NCBI GenBank assembly: GCA_036971615.1
Contig: JAYKKR010000005.1
Location: 806,001 to 870,000 of the forward strand
DNA from: Amyloporia xantha
Taxonomy: Eukaryota > Basidiomycota > Agaricomycetes > Polyporales > Adustoporiaceae
DNA: 64,000 nucleotides
Direction of reading: 5' to 3'
The notes beneath the pieces are model-generated. The model was not told the origin of the DNA and made no database searches. It was given only the letters and a program-made list of their open reading frames with translations. Position numbers and translations under genes: made by a program. Positions 53,107 through 64,000 of this stretch are shown one piece after another (positions within the stretch are counted from its first letter, which is position 1; each line of letters opens with the position of its first letter).

Positions 53107-55239
53107 ATGTCTCAGGACTGGAAGCAAATTGTCGCAGACAAGAGACGTCGTCAGCAACAGGCCATCCCCAGCGAGTGGCTGATCTCAGTCCCCAACGAAA
53201 GCGTTCTTGATGTTACTGCAGTCCCTGAGCACTGCGGGCTTCTCTCCTACAGAGAGTTGACCATCACAGATACCGCTGATGTTTCAGTTTTTCTGAACAA
53301 GCTCGCAACGGCACAGTGGTCTGCAGTTGAGGTGACCACCGCGTTTTGCAAGAGAGCGATCATCGCCCACCAGCTCGTATGCAGACACTCAGTTTATGTT
53401 GACACATAACTCCACATAACCCATGCAATCATTTCCAGGTTAACTGTCTCACAGAGATTTTTGTGGAACGAGCACTCGCTCGTGCAGCCGAGTTGGATCG
53501 GTATCTACAGAGTACGGGCAAAGTAGTCGGACCTCTGCACGGGTTGCCCATCTCGCTCAAGGACCAATTCTCCATCAAGGGTCTCGAAGCCACAATGGGT
53601 TAGGCCTGAATATTGTATTTCTTATACTGCTTATCTAATTGAACATTCCTTATAATCGCACAGGATACACATCGTGGGTTGGCAAGTTCGCCGAGCGAGA
53701 CGCGGCCTTGGTGGAGATCCTGTACGAATGTGGCGCAGTGCCATTTGTCAAGACTAATGTTCCCCAAACTCTGCTCGTAGGTTTTGCATTTTGAAAATGA
53801 TTCTCCTATACTCATTCATTTCCTAGTGGGTTGAAACAAAAAATCTAATCTTTGGAAGGACCGTAAATCCCATCAACCGTGCCTTGACAAGCGGTGGTTC
53901 CTCCGGGGGAGAAGGTGCTCTTCTGGCTCTGAGAGGCAGTCCACTCGGTGTTGGGACTGACATCGGAGGGTGAGTGATCATCAATGCGTCTCAGCTGGGG
54001 TAGACTGAGGACGCATAGCTCCATTCGGATACCTTCCGTATACAACGGTCTATACGGCTTCAAACCTTCAGCTGGTCGTATGCCACACGAGGGCTGTGTC
54101 ACTCCGCTCGACGGCATGGATCCGATGTTTCTCTCAGTTGGGCCCATATCCTCCAGCCTCAGCGGGATCAAGGTGTTCCTCAAAGCCGTCCTAGGTCAGA
54201 GACCATGGCTGAAGGACGCTCTGGTTGTACCCAAGAAGTGGGATGAAGACCAGTATGGCCTTGCTGAGCATGGTGGCGGCAAGCAGCTTTGCTTCGCGAT
54301 TATGTGGCACGACGGCATGGTCCTACCGCATCCGCCAATCACCAGAGCAATGAATAGGACGAAGGAGGCACTCCTCGCTGCGGGACATCATGGTAAGTTA
54401 CACGGAGAGCAAGATGAATGCACACTAAGTGCTTACATGACGCATAGTGATTGACTGGCAACCTTATAAGCACGCCGAACTTGGTAAAAATATGGTTGGC
54501 ACTTCTACTCGATCGTAGAAGGACGATTTTGACCTTTCCGTTGCAGAACGCTATCTGGAGAGCGGGAACTCGCGACGAGATTGCAGCTGCTACCTCGTCG
54601 ACAGGAGAACCTGTCCTTTCTTCGATGGGACTTGACGAGGGAACTCCCGGGACGTCTTATTTCGCGAGCGGCGAACCAATATCGGTCTATGAGCTCTGGC
54701 AGTTACAAAAGGCGAAGTCAGACCTGCGAAAAGAGTACTTGGATCACTGGCAGAGCACCATAGGTAGGACGGGCACCGGAAGGCCTGTCGATGCCATCAT
54801 CTGCCCCTGTTCACCCAGTGCGGCCCCTCCTCATGGAATGAGCAGGTGCACAATTTGCATGGACATTCAAATTCGCGAGACTAATGCTATGACTCAGGTA
54901 TACTACTTATACGAGAGTGTGGAACGCGCTGGATCATGTCGCGGCTATCTTCCCTGTTACCAAAGTCGATCCTATCTTGGATGTCAAGCCACCCGCACAT
55001 GACTTCCTGAGTCCTATGGATCGATCCTACTATGAAATGTGTGAGTAGAAGTCTTTCTTCTTTCGCTCTGCGGTTGTGGTGACCAGAAATCTGTTCATTT
55101 GTAGACGACCCTGCCACTTTCGAGAATGCACCGGTCGGCTTGCAGATTGTTGGGCGTAACCTAGAAGAAGAGGCAGTGTTGGCGATGATGGAAATTGTTG
55201 ACTCAGCACTCAGGAACAAAGCTAGGAGTGATTTATAGG
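53107..55239 (+). CDS. Amidase-signature hydrolase (acetamidase/FAAH-like)
   Basis: An amidase-signature (AS) enzyme that hydrolyses a small or fatty-acid amide; the substrate cannot be predicted. The N-terminus MSQDWKQIVADKRRRQQQAI and AIPSEWLI resembles fungal acetamidases (AmdS-like). Core motifs are GPLHGLPISLKDQFSIKG (catalytic Lys), WVGKFAERDAALVEILYECG, FVKTNVPQTLL, and the signature ALTSGGSSGGEGALLALRGS with the Ser-cisSer pair in GGSSGGEG. These are followed by GVGTDIGGSIRIPSVYNGLY and KPSAGRMP. The C-terminal part has DAIICPCSPSAAPPHG and APVGLQIVGRNLEEEAVLAM. About eight short introns occur; junctions at HQL/VNCL, MG/YTSW, IGG/SIRI and MSR/YTTYT are clear. It has no signal peptide and is probably cytosolic. 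Divergent from the aspartic protease. Confidence 0.88.
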
Positions 55240-56128
55240 ATGAATGATATTTCTTTGTTTTCTATGCGGTCGTGCAGAGGCATAATATACTGTACAACAT
55301 TTGGCTTCGGCTTGGTGCCATTGTGGTTCAGGCACACGATTGACCTCTACCAGGCTGTCGCAACGAAGGTGTCCACCATGAGACCGGATACTGGAATAAG
55401 GCGATGGCATACCATACTAGAGGAAGAAAGCAGTCAGCGAACGGAGGATTCAGACTTGAGACAAAGTTGCGCACTGGCAAGGAACTGTCCCACTGACGTT
55501 ACGGCTGGTAGCCACTGTAGAAGAGAACTCTGAGGAAAACCAAACACCAAATAAGATTCACGACGCGCGCCGTTACTCCAACAGACTGGCTCCGAGTCGA
55601 TGGTACCAGGCCTAGAGACCGGCGCAGCGGATGACGAATCTGCAGTGACGGCCTCCTCCAAAAATTGTGTTACATGCACAGTATGCAATATCGACAGTGA
55701 CACCAAAAATCCGTGTATACGGCAAGTAGTCGACTTGGGGACAAATTACGAGCGAGTGATCAAATAGGGCGAAGTTATTTTACAGCTGACACTGGCATGC
55801 ACGATCATCTGCGCTGCGATCATCTGGAGACTGGGGCCTAGTATTTAGTGACCTCGGTCAGTATTTATGCACTGACATGCAGTAGCGAATGATTGCTGGA
55901 CAGCAGATTTGATTACTCTCTCTATGCTAATTCATCTCATGGCTACGAACAATGGCGCATTCGGAGGACAGGCGGCGGCGGTTGACTGCCCCACTGCGGC
56001 TGACAGAGTTCACAGTGTCTTAACAGTGTCTGCCGCGGCCCGCCTCAAAGTCATTCGCGCTATAAAATGAGTCGAGGTCATGGAAAGTGAGCGACTTCTC
56101 CTCATACTCCTTGAGCAGCGTTCTAACG
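55240..56128. other. Intergenic, no gene seen
   Basis: Lies between the amidase stop and the second esterase. It contains the esterase promoter (a CTATAAAATGAG TATA-like element near 56061, about 65 bp before the ATG). Other open frames are short. Confidence 0.45.
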
Positions 56129-58662
56129 ATGTTCGTCCTGTCCTTTTTCCTGTCCACCCTAGTCATAGCACCCGGAATCTGCTCTCAGGCCTTGGATCCG
56201 CCTCCTATCGTAATACTTCCTTATGGTTCTTTTCAAGGCAACTCCTCTGGAAATGTTACATCTTTCCTGGGGATGCCATATGCACAGCCGCCGTACGTTA
56301 TGCCCCTCTGTCGTGGATGACTTCGTTTGACCAACCGGAGCAGACTAAATGATTTGCGCTTCGCGCTCCCACAACCTCCGGCATCGTTTGAGGGCGTACA
56401 ACAGGCTGTGAACTTTGGTGCTGCATGCCCACAACAGAGCGGTGGCATCCCACCCGGAGTTCTCCCCTTCAACGTTCCTTTACCGTCTTCTGGTCCCAAT
56501 ACATCTGAAGACTGTGAGCTACTCGTTGATTGTGTGGAATGCGGCAAGTATACCAAGTATTCTAGGTTTGTACGTCAACGTCTACAAGCCTGCATCAGCT
56601 GCACTCGGAGATAATCTACCTGTAATATTCGTATGTGGTGATCCTTTTCAGCTATCTGCTAAATATATTCGCTGATACATCTTAAGTGGATTTATGGAGG
56701 TTTGATTCCATGCATATGTGCCCTTGGTCTCAGGCAACTAATGCTATGTAATAGGCGGATTTGCCGATCAGGATGCGTCACTTTACCCTGGTACCACAAT
56801 CATCGAACGTTCTTTGGCATTGGGTGAACCCGTCATATTTGTTTCTCACAACTATCGCCTCAACGGTGATTGCTTTTGTTGCAACTATCTTTCGGGTTTC
56901 AATCTGACAGATATGTAGCTTTTGGGTTCCTCGCTGGGGAAGAGGTACAGAAGGCAGGCGTAAGTAACATCGGTTTAAGAGATCGTATGTTCTCCAATGC
57001 ATGACGGTTTTTGCATTGACGATAACACCCCTCGCTTGATTCTCACAGAGCGGTTTGCGATGCAGTGGGTTAATAAATATATCTCTGCCTTTGGTGGTGA
57101 TCCAAACAAAGTAATCATGTAAGTGCATCGAAATCTACCACTCAACACGGTTCTAATGCAGTCTACCACGCCTGTTGTGGTATAATAGCTGGGGTGAGAG
57201 CGCCGGCTCCTGGTCGGTCGGCTTCCACTTGCTCCTAAACAACGGAGATAGTGAAGGCCTATTCCGGGGCGCAGTGATGGTAACTGTCCTCGCATGTAGT
57301 CGTCGAATCACGCTGAAACACATGGACTAGGAATCCGGCTCCCCGTACGCACTGCGAAACTACACGGCTGGCCAGCCATACTACGACAAACTTGTGGAAT
57401 ACACGAACTGTGCCGGTCAGGTGGACACTCTGAACTGCCTTCGCCACGCCCCTTACGAGCAGATAATGGCTGGCGTAAATGCGACTCCGACCAGCTATGG
57501 CTACATGGGTCAGAATTTAGCTTGGCAGCCGCGCATAGACAGTGATTTGTTCGTGCGCAATCCGCAGCGCTCCATGCTGATGGGTCTGTATGCGAAAGTG
57601 AGCACCATCATCAGGAGTAGCCTACAGGTACAATGACAGTCATCGAAGGTTCCTCTGATTTCCGGAGATTGTGACGACGAGGGCACACTGTTCTCTCTTG
57701 GAAACACGAACATCACGTTTGTGATTTCGCTTTCTGTAAATGGTACGCAGGCTGACTCTGTGTGCCCAGCGCGAATGAGGAGTTCTTGAGCTACGTGCAG
57801 TCCAAGTATGTGCAACGCTGATTCAATATTGATGATGGTTTTAATCCATTCCATATGGTTTGATTCACGACGCCTAGCTATATTCCGGTCGCTTCGGCGT
57901 CAGAAATCACTGCCGTAGGAGTGGCCTATCCGGATACTTTCAGCAAGGTCTGTTATACATGGCTTTAGTATAAGCTTCCAATTTCCCTAATCTCTTTGCC
58001 TGCACAGGGTTCTCCCTTTGGCACTGGCGATACTAACGCCTTGACGTAGGCCTCGCAGTCTTCATATGTCTAGCGTAAGGAGTGTTAACCAACGCTTCTC
58101 TCGACCCCCAGTTCGCAATTTAAACGTATTGCGGCGTTTACTGGAGACTGGCAGTTTCAAGCGCCCCGACGCTTACTTCTCCAAACAATGTCACGTACAC
58201 AGGACACCTGGGCATACTGTGAGGATGCAACTCTATGGCAAGATTATAATTATCACCTTATGCCGGGCTACAGTGTTCAAACGCAACAAGTCAACGCCAT
58301 ACCTAGGCTCATACCATTCTTCTGATTTAACCGAATTCTTCCACGACATCGACTTCATTGGGACGGACATATTGAGTGCGTCGCGTCTTCGCTCATGATC
58401 CTCACAACGATTTCTGACCTCTTTCCACGCGCACGTTGCCATAGTCAACTTTGCGAACAACTTGAACCCCAACGCCCCTAATGGGCTCGCTCCCAATATC
58501 AGCTACCTTTCCAACGTGACTTGGGATCAGTGGAATTCCTCGTCATCCGCTCCTCCGCTGTTCACGTTCCTCGACTCCGCGCCATCATTTAACTTCACGA
58601 CGGACACATATCGGGCGTCCCCGATGGCTCTTCTCACCAACCTCTCTCTGCAGTTCCCGTGA
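56129..58662 (+). CDS. Secreted type-B carboxylesterase/lipase, intact paralogue
   Basis: Same family as the interrupted gene at 28-33 kb and clearly its paralogue, with collinear exons on the opposite strand. A signal peptide (MFVLSFFLSTLVIAPGICSQ) precedes YGSFQGNSSGNVTSFLGMPY and FALPQPPASFEGVQQAVNFG. A junction reads SEDCLYVNVYKPASAALGDN, then WIYGG (oxyanion region), LYPGTTIIERSLALGEPVIF, SHNYRLN and WVNKYISAFGGDPNKVI. The nucleophile elbow is IWGESAGSWSVGFHLLLNN. The acid site ISGDCDDEGTLFSLGN, the histidine motif GSYHSSDLTEFFHDIDF and a C-terminus ending LSLQFP complete it. About eleven short introns were traced by comparison with the other copy. I see no frameshift. N-glycosylation sequons are numerous. 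Hydrolysis of lipid or carboxyl-ester substrates outside the cell is likely. Confidence 0.88.
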
Positions 58663-59066
58663 TTGAGACGGCGCCCATTGTCTTTGTGGTCAACATTTCT
58701 TCGACATGAACTAACGTGTCTATGTAGATATCGACAAGATGCAGTCACAGGCGGCTCTGACTTTAATATATAGGAATACTCCCCAGTTTAATATTGCATA
58801 CGGATAATGGTGATGCCTTGACTACTTTACACTTCACAGCGTAGGTTTTCAGGCTCAATCAATTCTGAATGACTACTATAAGCACGCACTACCGCACTGC
58901 CGCTCCCGGGGGGCGCCTGAGCAAGCCTGAGCGGCGGCCGAGTTTATCTACCAGTTCTCACCCTGCTCGTATTTGTCACATTGATATCGCTAGCTATACG
59001 CGTCTATATACAGCGAGTGCATAAATATGACTGTTTTCGGACTACACTACCAGGTCTAGTGAAGCC
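58663..59066. other. Intergenic, no gene seen
   Basis: 3' flank of the esterase and 5' flank of the SDR gene, which are in the same orientation. No feature recognised. Confidence 0.4.
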
Positions 59067-60088
59067 ATGATGCAGTCCTACCTTGTAACTGGTGCGAGTA
59101 GGGGCATTGGTCTCGGGATGATCGAAGAACTAGTGAGTGATGGTAATCATAGAGCTTCGTCAGGATCGTCCGCTGACCTCGTGCCTTCTAGCTCAGAGAC
59201 CCTCTCGCTTTTGTCATCGCTGCTGCACGCAATCCGAGCGCGTGTCGAGCGGTCTGCAGAACCTAACTACAAAGTACACCAGCGACCGACTCGCGTTGAT
59301 TACGCTGGATTATGCTAGCGAGGAGAGTATCAATAAAGGGGCACAAGAAGCTTCCGTGCTGCTCCCAAATGGACTGGACTACCTAGTCTGTAACGCTGGT
59401 GTAAGTCTACAGGGGACAGCTACATTTGACGAAATGTACGTGCCCGTCTCATAATTCTTCCAACTGCTCATATACCATCTTACTTATCACAGTGACCTCA
59501 AAGTTTTCGAAGAGGAGCTGCGTATCAATACTGTTGCTCCCCTTCAGGTTGTCCGCTCTTTCCTCCCTCTAGTCCGGAAGGGCAACGGGAAGAAAATAGT
59601 ACTTCTGACGTCCAACCTTGGGTCATTAGAGGTAGCACCTCATCTATCTGCCCTTTCGATCACCTATTCCATGACAAAGGCAGCCCTTAACATGTGCGTA
59701 ATCATCAGTTCTAGCGTTTCTCTCTTCCGCGCTCTTCCACTCTTTCACTGTAAGCAGCCCCTCAGATCTAAGAGTATTTCTTTAACCAGGTTAGCACGAA
59801 AATGGGCTGCCGCACTCAATACCGAGGGTATCGCGGTGGTTCTAATTCACCCGGGTATGTACTTATCCAAGGTGTTTTCTCGATAAAAGCTCCTGACAGG
59901 CCTGTCAAGGCTGGGTCGACACTGAAATGGGTAATTTGATCACCGACTGGATCAAAGCACATAGTCCCGAATACAAGATGATATCCGTGGAAGAGTCCGT
60001 CAAAGGATGTATCAAAGTTTTCAAGGAGGCCAAACCTGAGACCCTGATCAAGTTTTACAACTATGACGGGAGTTTGAGCCCTTGGTAA
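59067..60088 (+). pseudogene. Short-chain dehydrogenase/reductase with an apparent frameshift
   Basis: A classical SDR (Rossmann NAD(P)-dependent oxidoreductase) of unknown substrate. The first exon MMQSYLVTGASRGIGLGMIEEL carries TGxxxGIG. After an intron come LRDPLAFVIAAARNPSA, then SSGLQNLTTKYTSDRLALITLDY. Later elements are DYLVCNAGVSLQGTATFDE (NAG), LRINTVAPLQVVRSFLPLVR, KKIVLLTSNLGS, YSMTKAALNM with catalytic YxxxK, ARKWAAALNTEGIAVVLIHP and GWVDTEMGNLITDW, ending DGSLSPW. Between ARNPSA and SSGLQ, at about 59243, the reading frame shifts by one deleted or two added bases; the unshifted frame hits a stop about eight codons later and no plausible intron fits. Everything else is intact, so it is either a very young pseudogene or an assembly error. 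Confidence 0.75.
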
Positions 60089-61604
60089 ACAATCTTGCAA
60101 TAATCGTCAGCCACGGAGGGCAATGCTCGGAAAGGTCAATAGCGGCGCTCAAACTCCCCTAGTAGTTCATCTTGTGGTGGGGACTAGTGTCGAAATTCAG
60201 GAGGGTCATATTGCTAAATCATTGAAACGCACCGTGTTCAGACTTTATCTTTCTATCGTGATTCTTCAGGTTGAACGCTCCTCTCCGCTTGATTAATGCG
60301 CCTTGGATACAGTAAAAATTCACCTGCCCACACTTCCTTGCGACCTCACCATTGAACTGATATCTAGGACGTGGAGCGCATCTAGGGCACTGACACCCAC
60401 GGACAGTTCCTAGTCCCGAGTGGAAGAGCACACTCATGATCAAGTACTGGCTGCTGTCCATTAGAACGCCGAGATTTTGGAGATCATCTAGACGTCACTA
60501 GTTTCCTCATGTGAATGTGTACCGAGCTAGTAGGACGTGCAACGGATTTGCGCAATCTATATTTTTAATGTCACGCTTTGGAACGTTATATCATGACATG
60601 ATAGCTTCGGTAGTCTGAGGCTGGACGCCGTGGTAAATTAAGAGGTGAGGCCGTGTCCGTAGAAGATTCTCAAAAGCAGATTGAGGCTATCTTCGGAGGT
60701 CTGGAGTACGTCATGAAGAAAATCTTCTATCCTCTCCTTGGTTCATGTCAGTCTCTGTGTTGAGGTGGGATGAATTCGGTGGTGAATTTGCCCAACCCTG
60801 GTGATCGAGCACTCAGCGTCAGCTCTGCCACTAAATGCTATTCAGAGGTACAAACTCCTCATATTGATCGCAACGCAAATAAGTTCGGTCAGCCAAAGTT
60901 GAGACCAGACATTATCAGGCATGGAGGGTTGCGCACTAGATCGAGTGGAAGTTCCACGGTCAAGGTTCGCGTTCATCCGAAGAGCGACACCATCAAATGT
61001 CTATATGAAGACAGCAGTGTGGCTGTATATCGACGAACTGACCAAGTCTGCAAAGTGTGACATTCACACGATTCCCAAGCGTGGCTGACTGACTGCTCAG
61101 GATTCAGCTGGGAACGGTAAGCGTAAGCCCGATGCCGGTTAAAATCAATACTACGTTCGGACCGTCGAGGACAGCGAGCAATTGGACATGGGAAGGCGTA
61201 CTTTTGGGTTTCCCTTTCAGAGCCAACGATCCAATCCCTTGCAAGGGAAGACTCGATTTGTCATGAAGATTCAGGGCTTACCATTGGGTGAATGTGACAC
61301 GTAATCCAACACAAGGAGTCAATGCACAAGGCGTTGAAAGCGATTCAAGTTCTCAGGGAGATTGGATTATGTACGATTGGAACGAGCGGTCCGATATCGA
61401 TGAAGCTGCAGACGTATAATTAGTACGTCGGCACATGGACGAAGACAGGGCGGTCAAGATGTATTTGCTGCTAATTTGGCGAGATGAATCCGAAGGATGG
61501 ACGACCGGTTAGATCACGATCTGAGCTTGTGAGCGATCGTGTGATGCTATCAATAAAGAGATATATGAATGACTGCCGAGCGATTTTGCATGTCTCGACC
61601 AAAT
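60089..61604. other. Probable decayed coding sequence, plus strand
   Basis: Protein-like peptides occur in different frames without a workable splice chain. Examples are EDSQKQIEAIFGGLEYVMKK (about 60660-60720), LRWDEFGGEFAQPW (about 60765-60800) and YIDELTKSAKCDIHTIPKRG (about 61028-61090). This looks like a degraded gene. I do not recognise the family. Confidence 0.25.
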
Positions 61605-62080
61605 CATGGAGGCACATACTCTGCAGTACCAAGTAAGTGCGAGATGGAAATTCGCCGAGCGGATGCTGACATGGACAGACGAAGCTGTTCGGACTTGACT
61701 CGGATGCTATCCGTTGATCTCTCCGGCGCCAGCACCGTCACTTGATCGTGGCAGACATGAGCCTCGACGCGCGAGGACACGCGTCTGTGTTCCCAGCCCT
61801 GACTCTGAACGACCTTCGTCACTTTGTTTCTGTGCCAGGTGACTACGCGAACGACAAATCGACCGTGTAAGGCCTTGTGAATACCGTCTCCGTGGTTGGA
61901 ATTCGACACTTACGCGAAGTTCTTGGGTGTGTCGTGTGGACTGGGTCTTTGGCGACAGCGACTCTCGGAAAGCAGTAGACCTTGTCTGCCCAGCAGATAC
62001 CACGCTCATTTTAGACGTTCTGAATTGGGTGACACCCTGGCAATCGAAGAGGTAAGCCCATATGCTGCCCACCGTTTGAC
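61605..62080 (+). other. Possible unidentified gene or remnant
   Basis: A plausible exon chain gives MEAHTLQYQ (to a GTAAGT donor at about 61632), TKLFGLDSDAI, MSLDARGHASVFPALTLNDL RHFVSVP in consecutive pieces, and later DWVFGDSDSRKAVDLVCPAD before a GTAAGC donor near 62052. The codon usage looks coding, but I could not close a start-to-stop model and no family is recognised. It ends just upstream of the GH16 gene, whose CT-rich leader follows. Confidence 0.3.
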
Positions 62081-62289
62081 GTATAGCACGATTGACCGAT
62101 CGACTGGGCACCCCTCGATCCCTCAGTTGAACATGCCAGCCGCACCACGGGCCGCGCCCGCTCCTTCTCCCCCTCTCTACCTTATATTCGCGACCTCCAG
62201 CTTCTTCCTCTTCGCCGCCTTCCTCTACATACGCCCCTACATCGCTGCCAGCGTCTCTCCTTACAGGATCGTTCGCGACCCCTACCAGC

Positions 62290-63661
62290 ATGCGTACTGG
62301 CTATACTCTTCTCTCTCTCTTGTTGGTCCTCATTCCTACCGCTAGGGCCCAATTTGCCTTGGCAGACCAGTACTTTGGCTACGACTTCTTTGACACATGG
62401 ACATGGGAGACCATCGACGACCCCACTAACGGCCGTGTAAACTACACTGACCAGGCCTTCGCGAGGAGCACCGGCTTGTCATATGGTGCGTGCCTTGATC
62501 TTCAGCTCTGCGCGCACGCTGAAGCTGGTTTCTGCTCAGTCACGCCGACGTCGTTCGTTATGCGTGCCGACGACACGAACATTGTCCCGGCAAACGCGCG
62601 AGGCAGAAACAGTGTTCGGATCGTGTCGAACAAGCAGTACAGTGATTCTGTCACCGTGTTGGACGTGCAACATATGCCGGAGGGCTGTAGCACGTGGCCG
62701 GCATTCTGGTCACTCAGTGCTACAGGACCATGGCCAGCAGGAGGAGAAATCGATATTATCGAGGGTGAGTATTGCCGTGTAACAACTCGTGTCGCGTCCA
62801 TTGTATATCTTACTGGGTGGTGGCATCACGGACTGCGATGTTTACGTCTTCTGTGATTGATCTTGCTGACGCGCATTGTCTGCAGGTGTCAATGAAGACA
62901 CGGCAAACCTCATGTCTCTTCACACGACTGCTAACTGCACAATGCCACAGCAGCGAGTCGAAACAGGGTTTGTTCTGGTCACAACCTCTGTTACCCTGCC
63001 TAACAGTTGACATCAGGACGGTCTCCTCGACGAATTGTAACGCGGCAGTGAACTATAACCAGGGTTGCGGCGTATCTGGCGCCACTGGATCTTACGGCGC
63101 GCCGTTCAACGCAGGTGGCGGGGGCTGGTACGTGATGGCGCGGACGGCACAAGACGGTATTCGCGTCTGGTTCTGGGCGCGCAGCAACCCGAGCGTTCCT
63201 CCCGAAATCCGTTACCCACCTGCGTTAGGTGTTTTGGGCACGACGATCTCCCCGAATCCGACGTGGGGCGAGCCCGTCGCGGAGTTCCCCATGGGGCCGT
63301 CTTGCGACTATGCGACGCACTTCAACGCACATCAGTTCGTGTTTGATCTGACATTCTGCGTGAGTGTGCTTTCAGCGTTCTGTCCTCGTCTTGATTGCCT
63401 ACTGACGGGCGTATTGCCAATAGGGCGATTGGGCGGGTAACGACTATACCACGACTGGGTGCAGTGGGAATTGTGTTGATTGTGGGTGGTGTTCATTCTG
63501 TGTAAACGGATTGGCTAACGCGTTTATTCTTCCAACCAGTTGTCAATAACAACCCGCAAGCTTTCACGGAGGCCTATTGGGAGGTCAACTCGCTCCGCAT
63601 GTACACTCTCATCGAATCGCCGTATAGCACGCCTTATACTCCGTACTCGAGCAGTCCGTGA
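62290..63661 (+). CDS. Secreted GH16 endo-beta-glucanase-like protein
   Basis: A glycoside hydrolase family 16 enzyme, probably cleaving beta-1,3(4)- or beta-1,3-glucan in cell walls. The signal peptide MRTGYTLLSLLLVLIPTARA is followed by YFGYDFFDTWTWETIDDPTN and VNYTDQAFARSTGLSY. The catalytic stretch WPAFWSLSATGPWPAGGEID continues to IIEG, giving the GH16 ExDxxE signature within GEIDIIEG. Downstream are NEDTANLMSLHTTANCTMPQ, CGVSGATGSYGAPFNAGGGG, WYVMARTAQDGIRVWFWARS, GTTISPNPTWGEPVAEFPMG, FVFDLTFCGDWAG and AFTEAYWEVNSLRMYTL. These are typical of basidiomycete GH16 proteins. At least four introns are present. No GPI signal or membrane helix follows, so it is probably secreted free. Confidence 0.9.
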
Positions 63662-64000
63662 GCGACAAGACTGCGAAATTGTTGTATTACTGGATATCAT
63701 GTATCGATACCATGTATGTATTCTACGACACAGTACTACCATTTCTGTCGTTACTACCAGAAAACACGCGATAAATGATACGATTCAAGGCTAGATGGGA
63801 AGGCGACTTATTTCGTACTGCAAAGATGACTATGACTTGAAACAAACAGACTATATTCGCGGTCCTTAGGTATTCAAATTCGAATGCTCGAGTTGAATTG
63901 CTCGTAAGGGGCTGTAAGGGGAAGTTTGATGATAAGCGCCGAAAAGCGGATCAAAAGTCACGGAGGCTATAATATATATGGACGTCGATCCCGACTACGC
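63662..64000. other. 3' flank, no gene seen
   Basis: Sequence after the GH16 stop codon. An AT-rich TATAATATATATG element near 63969 could belong to a gene beyond the window. Confidence 0.35.

Noticed and set aside
61707..62291. A 194-residue minus-strand open frame
   Set aside because: Arg/Ser/Gly-rich composition with no motif; it is the complement of the GH16 leader and of better plus-strand exon candidates.
1..64000. CRISPR arrays, bacterial operons or phage genes
   Set aside because: Spliceosomal introns and eukaryotic families occur throughout, and no regularly spaced repeats were seen.

Overview
The window is nuclear DNA of a filamentous basidiomycete, most likely an Agaricomycete. 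The evidence is dense genes on both strands, almost every gene split by 50-75 nt GT-AG introns, short intergenic gaps, and lineage-typical families: F-box, BTB, NACHT and NB-ARC/TPR STAND proteins, a GtaA-like glutaminase, GH16, an A1 aspartic protease and type-B esterases. I do not claim a species. Exon boundaries were read by eye from splice sites and family conservation.

Layout. 1.7-6.5 kb holds a small Ifi-6-16/ISG12-like membrane protein, PAM16 (minus), RPA43 and an unidentified 398-residue protein flanked by a duplicated promoter-like block, followed by an intron-containing tRNA-Gln(CTG). 7.2-9.3 kb is repeat-rich and gene-free. 9.3-19 kb carries an F-box protein, a membrane-anchored GtaA-like glutaminase, a 425-bp MITE and a multi-pass membrane protein (minus). 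19.9-27.7 kb holds a LIM-LIM-coiled coil-C1-RhoGAP signalling protein convergent with a BTB protein.

28-44 kb is accessory. A secreted type-B carboxylesterase gene is broken in an exon by a 2.2-kb inverted-repeat element. A 279-bp foldback element, a NACHT STAND protein with C-terminal membrane helices, two abutted TIR elements whose joined ends form a perfect hairpin, and an NB-ARC/TPR STAND protein follow. The two STAND genes are divergent and separated by the transposon pair.

44.9-64 kb returns to ordinary genes: a Psr/FCP1-like phosphatase, a proline-rich Yap-type bZIP factor, the PHS1-type 3-hydroxyacyl-CoA dehydratase, a divergent aspartic protease/amidase pair, a complete paralogue of the broken esterase, an SDR gene with an apparent frameshift, probable gene remnants, and a secreted GH16 glucanase.

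The secreted enzymes (glutaminase, two esterases, protease, GH16) fit a saprotrophic or wood- or litter-associated lifestyle. The conserved genes (PAM16, RPA43, PHS1, RhoGAP) are housekeeping. The most unusual content is the STAND pair with its mobile elements, and the esterase interruption, which the intact paralogue resolves almost to the base.
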